From Clostridia bacterium (GTDB lineage: Bacteria > Bacillota > Clostridia > TANB77 > UBA1234): 11,094 nt of DNA. The notes under the pieces are model-generated. The model worked only from the letters and a program-made list of their open reading frames with translations. It was not told where the DNA came from and did no database searches. The stretch is from NCBI GenBank assembly GCA_900753135.1, contig CAADXZ010000165.1:1-11094 (forward strand), in the 5' to 3' direction. Position numbers and translations under genes: made by a program. Of this stretch, positions 1 to 3,917 are shown one piece after another. The stretch's first letter is position 1, and each line of letters opens with the position of its first letter.

Positions 1-75
1 AGAGATTTTCTTCCTTTCGGTCGAAAACTCTCGAGGGACGAAAGAATGAAAATCGAAGATTTTCATCTTTCTTGT
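1..75. repeat. Intergenic repeat, copy 1 of 2
   Basis: This stretch aligns imperfectly with 181-251. Both copies share a TTTCTT-rich start, a GAAAA block, the core GGGACGAA, then AAAATCGAAGAT followed by TTCATC and a short T-run ending in TTGT. Within this copy ATGAAAATC (47-55) pairs with GATTTTCAT (59-67) around a GAA loop, and TTTCG/CGAAA forms a smaller dyad near 15-26. The hairpin plus T-rich tail could act as a weak terminator for a gene left of the window. No convincing protein is encoded here. A dispersed intergenic repeat family is my inference. Confidence 0.45.
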
Positions 76-180
76 ACAATAGAAAATTTCTATACTTATA
101 TGGTACCAGAGTAATAGATTTTGCAAGCATTCATGAATTACTTTTCTTTTTTGTTGTGAAAAAAATTAATTTATGCGAAA

Positions 181-251
181 GAATTTCTTTCTTCCAGTTG
201 AAAATTTGCAAAGGTCGAAGGGACGAAAATCGAAGATTTCATCCTTTTTGT
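181..251. repeat. Intergenic repeat, copy 2 of 2
   Basis: This is the second copy of the element at 1-75. It keeps GGGACGAAAATCGAAGATTT followed by CATCC and a five-T run, but has lost several bases from the hairpin arm, so its stem is poorer. It ends 10 bp before the -35 box of the repressor promoter and may insulate that promoter from upstream transcription. This is a sequence-level observation; its function is unknown. Confidence 0.45.
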
Positions 252-261
252 CTAAAATATA

Positions 262-290
262 TTGACAAAATTAAACTACAATTGTAATAT
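262..290 (+). promoter_or_regulatory. Sigma-A-type promoter of the blaI-like operon
   Basis: A perfect -35 box TTGACA (262-267) is followed after 17 bp by TAATAT (285-290), one base off the consensus -10 box. It lies 45 bp upstream of the blaI-like start codon. Repressor dyads overlap the spacer and -10 box and also lie just downstream, which fits an autoregulated promoter. Confidence 0.85.
277..286. promoter_or_regulatory. BlaI/MecI-type operator, upstream dyad
   Basis: TACAATTGTA is a perfect 10-bp palindrome with the TACA/TGTA half-sites typical of BlaI/MecI operators. It covers the end of the promoter spacer and the first bases of the -10 box, so a bound repressor would block RNA polymerase. 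A further unpaired half-site (TGTAG, 290-294) lies just beyond it. Confidence 0.7.
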
Positions 291-298
291 GTAGATGC

Positions 299-316
299 AA
301 ACTACAAATGTAGTTT
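299..316. promoter_or_regulatory. BlaI/MecI-type operator, downstream dyad
   Basis: AAACTACA (299-306) and TGTAGTTT (309-316) form an 8-bp inverted repeat around a 2-bp centre. ACTACA/TGTAGT is very close to the well-known mec/bla operator core. It lies around or just after the expected transcription start and immediately upstream of the ribosome binding site AAGGAGG (321-327). Confidence 0.8.
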
Positions 317-334
317 TGAAAAGGAGGAATTTTA

Positions 335-694
335 ATGAAAGATATTTCTGATGCAGAATTAGAAGTAATGCAGTTTTTGTGGAAGAATGGAGAGAGTACC
401 TCTGTTGAAATTGTAAAACATGTCAGTCAAAAAAGTGAATGGAAAAGCAATACCATTATGACTTTAGTTTCTAGACTTGTTTCAAAAGGTTTTGTTGAAG
501 CTATGAAAAACAAAGGTAAATTAATAATCTACAAACCGATTATATCAGAAGAAAAATATAAAACAAAAGAAACAAATAGTTTTATAGAAAAAATGTATGA
601 GGGTTCGTTAAATAATATGCTAGTTGCTTTTGCAAAATCTAAAAAACTAACAAAAGAGGATTTAGAAGATTTAATGAAGCTTATTGATGATTAG
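335..694 (+). CDS. BlaI/MecI/CopY-family transcriptional repressor
   Basis: A 119-residue protein, the usual length for BlaI/MecI. Residues 4-70 match the winged helix (DAELEVMQFLW, then TIMTLVSRLVSKGFV as recognition helix, and a basic wing up to LIIYKP); the rest is the dimerisation region. Family members bind TACA/TGTA operators as dimers and are inactivated by proteolysis triggered by a BlaR1-type M56 membrane protein. That is consistent with the operators upstream and the M56 gene directly downstream. The start is set by AAGGAGG seven bases before the ATG. The Asn-Phe cleavage site of BlaI/MecI appears here as Ala98-Phe99, so cleavage specificity may differ. The ligand sensed cannot be read from this gene; copper or beta-lactam control would be guesses. 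Confidence 0.92.
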   Translation: MKDISDAELEVMQFLWKNGESTSVEIVKHVSQKSEWKSNTIMTLVSRLVSKGFVEAMKNKGKLIIYKPIISEEKYKTKETNSFIEKMYEGSLNNMLVAFAKSKKLTKEDLEDLMKLIDD

Positions 695-707
695 GAGGCT
701 AACGAAT

Positions 708-2120
708 ATGATTATAGAAAATTTATTCGCAAATATTTTATCTATGTCGACAATAGCAAGTATAGTTTTTCTGATGACAATACTAGTTAGAAAACTTATT
801 AAAAATAAAGTTTCTTCATCAAGACTTTGCTTGCTATGGATAATATTTATTTGTACTTTAATTTTTCCACTTAAATTTTCTAGCCCATTAAGTATTAGAA
901 ACTTTATAAATCATAATAAAAATAGTGTTATCATAGACTTTGCTAATTCATATGACTTTAATGATAATAGTGATGATGCTACAGCAGGGGATAAATCATA
1001 TAATTATTACATTCCAACTGTGTGGATTGCAGTTTCTGTATTGTTAACATTAAAAGATTTACTCATTTATATTTCAATTTTAAAAAGTATACGAATGAGA
1101 GATAACACGATTCCGCAAAATGTAGTTAGACTGCTTGAAGAGTGTAAGGAAGAAATGAAAATATCAGACAGTATTACTTGTATAGTTCAAGAAAAAATTA
1201 AAACTCCGTCCTTATTTGGTATTTTTAATACAAAAATACTTTTATCAAAAGAGATTTTAGAATTACCTGATGATGAATTGAAATTTATTTTTATCCACGA
1301 ATTAAGTCATTATAAAAATAATCATCAATCATTATATATAGTGCTGAATGCATTAAAAAATATATATTGGTTCAATCCATTTATATATGTTGCAAACAAA
1401 ATTATAAAACAAGATTTAGAATATATAGCAGATGAAAATGTGTTAAAAATAACAAATAATAGTAAAGATTATTCAATAACCATTTTGAAAATTTTGGCAC
1501 TAAACAACAAGATTGATTATTCATTTCCAAATATTTGTGGTGAAAAAATCGAAGTAGAAAGGAGATTGAAAAGAATGAAGAAAATAAAAATTGATACAAA
1601 GTGGTCAATTGTGCTAGTTGCTACAATTATTACTGCAATGAGTCTTATAACCATATCACTTGCAACAGATAGAGAAAATAAGAATATAGTAAGCAATGAG
1701 AATATAGAAATAGAAGAAAAACAGGAAGATAAGGTTATAAAAATGATTCAACCTTTAAAAAATGCAAGTATATCTTGTAAGTTTGGAAAAATAGAAAACT
1801 CGGAATTAGTAACAACTCATACAGGAATAGATCTTGTTCCAACTACAACAGATGAAATAGTTGCTATTGCAGATGGTAAAGTTATTTATGCAGATTATAG
1901 TTCTGGAACTGGAAATACGGTAAAAATAGAACATGCAGACGGTAGTATATCAATGTATGCACATGGTTCAAAAATATTAGTTAATGTCGGAGATGAAGTA
2001 AAAGCAGGAGATACAATAATGATAGTTGGAAGCACAGGAATGGCTACTGGCAAACATTTGCATTTCGAATTAACAAAAGCAGATGGAGAATATGTTGATG
2101 TAAATCAATTTTACGAATAG
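708..2120 (+). CDS. BlaR1-like M56 metalloprotease fused to an M23 (LytM-type) peptidase domain
   Basis: A 470-residue membrane protein. The ATG at 708 is chosen over one at 684 because AGGAGG (693-698) precedes it by nine bases; that RBS overlaps the stop of the repressor gene, so translation is coupled. The N-terminal half is an M56 peptidase: hydrophobic segments near residues 11-29, 40-56 and 103-125, zinc motif HELSH (H197, E198, H201), the family WFNPF block (221-225), and the third ligand E238 in ELExxAD-like context. A last membrane segment (about 299-318) leads to an extracellular M23 domain (about 345-470) with H371 and D375 (HTGID), H419 (YAHG) and H450/H452 (HLHFE), so all LytM metal and catalytic residues are present. 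BlaR1 and MecR1 carry a penicillin-binding domain here instead. Inference: the protein senses or trims peptidoglycan outside and cleaves the cognate repressor inside. The M23/M56 combination occurs in other Firmicutes; its signal is unknown to me. Confidence 0.92.
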   Translation: MIIENLFANILSMSTIASIVFLMTILVRKLIKNKVSSSRLCLLWIIFICTLIFPLKFSSPLSIRNFINHNKNSVIIDFANSYDFNDNSDDATAGDKSYNYYIPTVWIAVSVLLTLKDLLIYISILKSIRMRDNTIPQNVVRLLEECKEEMKISDSITCIVQEKIKTPSLFGIFNTKILLSKEILELPDDELKFIFIHELSHYKNNHQSLYIVLNALKNIYWFNPFIYVANKIIKQDLEYIADENVLKITNNSKDYSITILKILALNNKIDYSFPNICGEKIEVERRLKRMKKIKIDTKWSIVLVATIITAMSLITISLATDRENKNIVSNENIEIEEKQEDKVIKMIQPLKNASISCKFGKIENSELVTTHTGIDLVPTTTDEIVAIADGKVIYADYSSGTGNTVKIEHADGSISMYAHGSKILVNVGDEVKAGDTIMIVGSTGMATGKHLHFELTKADGEYVDVNQFYE

Positions 2121-2125
2121 TATAG

Positions 2126-2184
2126 AAAGGCACTTGGATATTAAAATTCTTATCTAATATTGCAAGTGCTTTTGTTTTATTTTT
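2126..2184 (+). terminator. Rho-independent terminator of the blaI-M56 operon
   Basis: GCACTTG (2130-2136) pairs with CAAGTGC (2163-2169). The stem extends through AAAG/TTTT below and ATATT/AATAT above, and is followed by a T-rich tract to 2184. It begins six bases after the stop codon of the M56 gene. Confidence 0.85.
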
Positions 2185-2224
2185 AAGTTTGTCATAAAAA
2201 GCAAAATAAATGTAAAGCCATAAA

Positions 2225-2262
2225 AATACCGCTATAACCAATTTTTTGATTATAGCGGTATT
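2225..2262 (-). terminator. Strong hairpin, probable terminator facing the integrase remnant
   Basis: AATACCGCTATAA (2225-2237) and TTATAGCGGTATT (2250-2262) are a perfect 13-bp inverted repeat around a 12-base T-rich loop. Read on the - strand, the stem runs directly into TTTTTA, as expected for a terminator of transcription arriving from the integrase remnant. On the + strand the T-rich bases come only later (from about 2265), so it may work weakly both ways as a back-up to the terminator at 2126-2184. Confidence 0.55.
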
Positions 2263-2316
2263 CATGTTTTAGAATTTTTTCAAATTCTTATCCGTACCCT
2301 TAAAAAGGGTAAAAAA

Positions 2317-2330
2317 TGGTCGGGGTGACA
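2317..2330 (-). other. tRNA 3'-end fragment, likely attachment-site core
   Basis: On the - strand this reads TGTCACCCCGACCA: the last bases of a T-stem, a seven-base acceptor strand CACCCCG, discriminator A and CCA, as at the end of a tRNA (tRNA-Pro type, whose 5' end would begin CGGGGTG). No tRNA body is attached: the sequence further 5' on that strand (GGGT, then AT-rich) does not continue the T-arm. A 3' tRNA end alone, 136 bp from the 3' end of a tyrosine-recombinase remnant, is the classic look of an att core left by a tRNA-targeting element. The tRNA assignment rests on eye comparison. Confidence 0.55.
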
Positions 2331-2333
2331 ACC

Positions 2334-2378
2334 CTTAAATACGCATTATAATCGCCTGTATTTAAGCCTTTCTTGGCT
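2334..2378. repeat. Inverted repeats beside the att core
   Basis: CTTAAATAC (2334-2342) and GTATTTAAG (2358-2366) are perfect 9-bp arms with a 15-bp loop. The right arm overlaps a second small hairpin, AGCC (2365-2368) with GGCT (2375-2378). Their place between the att core and the integrase remnant suits recombinase or excisionase binding sites, or RNA structure at the end of an integrase transcript. Nothing here codes for protein. Confidence 0.4.
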
Positions 2379-2392
2379 CAATTTTTGAATTC

Positions 2393-2440
2393 GTGAAAAT
2401 TCACTTTTATTTTTACTGTGAAATCTTGAATTTGTTTCAC
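2393..2440. repeat. GTGAA inverted repeats downstream of the integrase remnant
   Basis: Two dyads lie close together: GTGAA-AA-TTCAC (2393-2404) and GTGAAA (2418-2423) with TTTCAC (2435-2440). The 12-bp sequence of the first recurs exactly at 3081-3092. The second is a close-spaced version of the GTGAAAC/GTTTCAC dyads found near the fic promoter. Roles as binding sites are inferred only from recurrence. Confidence 0.4.
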
Positions 2441-2465
2441 GATATTTTTTTAATTCTAGTAGGTT

Positions 2466-2708
2466 TTAAGAGATTTCTTCTTTTAGAAGAAACACGTCGT
2501 TTTGCTCTAAATAGCTCTCTACATTTTTGTACTCCGATATTTCAAAATGATCATCTACATTTACATAGTATTTCATGGTAGTTGCAATATCTGTATGTCC
2601 CATTATTTTTTGAAGTACAGCAGGAGCAATTTTAGCTTCTACACATCTTGTTGCAAATGTGTGCCTTAGCATATGCGAATGCACATCACTTGTAACTTCA
2701 TCTTTCAT
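2466..2708 (-). pseudogene. C-terminal remnant of a tyrosine recombinase (integrase)
   Basis: An 80-residue reading frame holding only the last part of a tyrosine-recombinase catalytic domain: HMLRHTFATR (catalytic H12 and R15 of the HxxR motif), KIMGHTD (H38) and the nucleophile Tyr47 nine residues later in TTMKYY. The SAM-like core-binding domain, the first catalytic Arg and the catalytic Lys are missing, against about 350-400 residues for a full integrase. It cannot act as a recombinase alone. Oddly, its ATG follows a good ribosome binding site: GGAGG (complement of 2717-2721) with eight-base spacing, so the fragment may still be translated. No N-terminal integrase part is recognisable further right (2709-3100). 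The att-like tRNA end lies just past its 3' end, so this is most likely the scar of an integrated element. Confidence 0.8.
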
Positions 2709-2821
2709 TTTTTATTCCTCCATTTACTTTAATCTGAAGGACGATAAAAATTGAATTTACAATACGACTAGACTAAAGAATTCACCCCTTTCTTGTATTA
2801 TTTTGTAATCAATTATTATTT

Positions 2822-2903
2822 CCCCCTATAATACTAGCCATCGAAAATAGGTAAAAAGTCCGCCTGATTTCAAAAAAAGTTTAAAAATTTTTACATATTT
2901 TAT
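2822..2903. repeat. Tandem repeat array, unit A
   Basis: First of three tandem units of about 82 bp. The unit begins with a C-rich run and CTATAATAC, then AGCCAT (2836-2841), GAAAATAG, AAAAA, CGCCTGATT, CAAAAAAAGT and an AT-rich tail ending TATGCC. The stretch 2709-2821, between the integrase remnant and this unit, contains the remnant's ribosome binding site and otherwise nothing I recognise. Confidence 0.75.
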
Positions 2904-2985
2904 GCCTTACACTATATAGCCAGTGAAAATAGACAAAAATTACGCTTGATTACAAAAAAATTGTAAAATTTTAATTTCATACATT
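2904..2985. repeat. Tandem repeat array, unit B
   Basis: Second unit, shifted 82 bp from unit A when the AGCCA anchors (2836 and 2918) are compared. It has ACTATATAGCCA, GTGAAAATAGAC, AAAAATTACGC, TTGATTACAAAAAAA and ends CATACATT. The units are clearly related but diverged, so the array is not a very recent duplication. The ends chosen here are approximate. Confidence 0.75.
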
Positions 2986-3067
2986 GCCCCTCTACTATAG
3001 AGCCATTGAAAACGACCAAAAATAACGCCTAAAATTGAAAAAAGTTAAAAAAGTTTTGTTATGTCAG
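2986..3067. repeat. Tandem repeat array, unit C
   Basis: Third unit, anchored by AGCCAT at 3001 (83 bp after unit B). It reads GCCCCTCTACTATAG, AGCCATTGAAAACGACC, AAAAATAACGCCT, then GAAAAAAGTT and an AT-rich tail ending near TTATGTCAG. It is the most diverged in its second half. No further copy is seen to the right. Confidence 0.7.
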
Positions 3068-3202
3068 TTTAAAAATTGATGTGAAAATTCACGTAACCAT
3101 TGATACAGAAGCAATATATGAAATTTAACCTGAAAATCTTAAAAATAAAAATTCTTTAGATATTTCAGACTGATTGTTCACATAATATCTTTAGATTTTT
3201 TA

Positions 3203-3275
3203 GAAGTCAAGAAAAAGTTTTATGAAATTCTATTAAGTTTTTGTGACTTCAGATAATAGAATAGTAGATTTTTTT
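3203..3275 (+). ncRNA. Interleaved inverted repeats followed by a T-run (possible structured RNA or attenuator)
   Basis: Two perfect inverted repeats interlock: GAAGTCA (3203-3209) with TGACTTC (3244-3250), and ATTCTATTA (3227-3235) with TAATAGAAT (3254-3262). The first stem can extend by AAAAA/TTTTT after a small internal loop. Interleaved arms can form either a pseudoknot or two mutually exclusive hairpins; the second hairpin is followed six bases later by seven T (3269-3275). The surrounding 265 bp (3068-3332) show no coding sequence; they also hold the 12-bp GTGAAAATTCAC copy at 3081-3092 and two TCTTTAGAT direct repeats at 3153 and 3188. No promoter is obvious, so an RNA role is speculative. 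Confidence 0.25.
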
Positions 3276-3332
3276 AATTTTCTCTTTTCAACGACAAACA
3301 TGATTTAATTAGTCTGCGAAAAGGGGAATGAA

Positions 3333-3497
3333 ATGAAAAAATGTAATAGTTACATCAGAATATGTGGAAAGGACACAAAACTAGAAAAGTGTTTGTTTTT
3401 TGCAAATTTTGTGAAGAATATGGCTATTATATCTCCAAAAAACGTGAAGAAATTATACAAAACATCTCCCAAAAACGTGAAACTTGACTTGGCTTAG
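3333..3497 (+). CDS. Possible 54-residue protein with an SPKNVK repeat
   Basis: A short reading frame beginning ATG at 3333, six bases after a purine-rich AAGGGG, and ending TAG. The predicted 54 residues are basic, with Cys at 4, 11 and 20, a hydrophobic stretch CLFFANFV, and a C-terminal 11-residue repeat: SPKNVKKLYKT followed by SPKNVKL. A related stretch at 5928-5981 differs by eight substitutions with no gaps in 54 bp; six fall on third codon positions and five are silent in this frame, which favours real coding. I recognise no family. Alternatively this is a non-coding repeat with a chance open frame. It sits upstream of the fic control region. Confidence 0.4.
   Translation: MKKCNSYIRICGKDTKLEKCLFFANFVKNMAIISPKNVKKLYKTSPKNVKLDLA
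3432..3485 (+). repeat. Cassette-flanking repeat, left copy (R1)
   Basis: This 54-bp stretch aligns without gaps to 5928-5981 at 46 of 54 positions. Each copy contains two TCTCC/CAAAAA-CGTGAA blocks 33 bp apart. Looser similarity continues on both sides, such as TTTTTGAGT at 3501-3509 against 5989-5997. The two copies bracket the fic-rhuM operon in the same orientation. Confidence 0.7.
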
Positions 3498-3556
3498 TAG
3501 TTTTTGAGTTATTTAATCATTTTAAAGAAGTGATGTTTATAAATTCAATAAATTAC

Positions 3557-3605
3557 AATATGTGAAACAAAATTGTAAATATAATCAAAAAAGTTTCATA
3601 TTATT
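3557..3605. repeat. GTGAAAC dyad 1 (distal)
   Basis: AATATGTGAAAC (3557-3568) faces GTTTCATATT (3593-3602), an inverted repeat that would be perfect but for a missing CA in the right arm. The gap between the GTGAAAC and GTTTCA cores is 24 bp and AT-rich, much like the two dyads at 3747 and 3819. Confidence 0.55.
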
Positions 3606-3691
3606 CGTTTGGAAAAATCCATGTTTTTAGAAATATTCGTTTGAAAAAATCTGGAACAGTTGCACAACAAAATGCCGTATAAATGCACAAC
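3602..3691. repeat. Two pairs of short direct repeats upstream of fic
   Basis: TATTCGTTTG followed by A/G-rich AAAAATC occurs at 3602-3620 and again at 3634-3652, 32 bp apart with two mismatches. TGCACAAC occurs at 3661-3668 and 3684-3691, 23 bp apart. These repeats fill the space between the distal and proximal GTGAAAC dyads. They could be protein-binding repeats or remnants of local duplication. Confidence 0.5.
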
Positions 3692-3746
3692 GAAAATTGA
3701 AAAGCCTTGAAAATAGGGAATTCTATTAAAAAATTGACTTTACATA

Positions 3747-3792
3747 AATGTGAAACAAAAATTAATAAAATTACAATAAAATGTTTCACATT
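3747..3792. promoter_or_regulatory. GTGAAAC dyad 2, overlapping the fic -35 box
   Basis: AATGTGAAAC (3747-3756) and GTTTCACATT (3783-3792) are perfect 10-bp inverted arms, with 26 bp between them. The right arm contains TTCACA, the likely -35 box of the fic promoter, so a protein bound here could directly control transcription. The regulator is not known; RhuM, encoded in the operon, has a DNA-binding-like N-terminus and is one candidate. Confidence 0.6.
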
Positions 3793-3812
3793 GCTGAAAA
3801 ATGTGGTATAAT
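3785..3812 (+). promoter_or_regulatory. Promoter of the fic-rhuM operon
   Basis: A perfect -10 box TATAAT (3807-3812) is preceded by the extended -10 element TGG (3804-3806). The weak -35 box TTCACA (3785-3790) is 16 bp upstream. The expected start near 3819 leaves a 5' leader of about 100 bases before the fic ATG. Confidence 0.75.
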
Positions 3813-3818
3813 ATAAAG

Positions 3819-3858
3819 GTGAAACAAAAAGCAAACTATAACTTCAGAAATGTTTCAC
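3819..3858. promoter_or_regulatory. GTGAAAC dyad 3, at the transcription start and leader
   Basis: GTGAAACA (3819-3826) and TGTTTCAC (3851-3858) are inverted arms; the seven-base cores are again exactly 26 bp apart, as in dyad 2, and the two dyads are offset by 69 bp. It begins right at the expected transcription start, so it may act as an operator or as a hairpin in the leader RNA. Confidence 0.55.
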
Positions 3859-3917
3859 ATAGCTTATATGACAAAAATATCGTTTTGGATAGCAAAATAT
3901 CCGAAAGGAGGCAAAAT

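Noticed and set aside
72..287. 71-codon open frame on the + strand before the blaI promoter
   Set aside because: It runs through two intergenic repeats and the promoter -35 and -10 region, has no ribosome binding site, and its protein resembles nothing.
684..707. Earlier ATG for the M56-M23 gene
   Set aside because: It overlaps the repressor gene and has no ribosome binding site, while AGGAGG sits nine bases before the ATG at 708.
2296..2310. ACCCTT-AAA-AAGGGT hairpin as a terminator
   Set aside because: On either strand the T-run lies on the wrong side (the A-run follows it on the + strand), so it is not a terminator. It may belong to the att region.
2393..2581. 62-codon open frame on the + strand opposite the integrase remnant
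   Set aside because: The opposite strand has clear tyrosine-recombinase motifs, and this frame is its shadow.
2822..3067. CRISPR array
   Set aside because: The three units are adjacent diverged copies of the whole 82-bp period, with no short constant repeats separated by unique spacers, and no cas genes are present.
3601..3834. 77-codon open frame on the - strand
   Set aside because: It lies across the fic promoter and dyads and has hydrophobic low-complexity content expected from AT-rich antisense.
3801..3917. 39-codon N-terminal extension of the Fic protein
   Set aside because: The ATG at 3801 lies upstream of the perfect -10 box and the extension crosses the promoter and a dyad. The ATG at 3918 has an excellent ribosome binding site.
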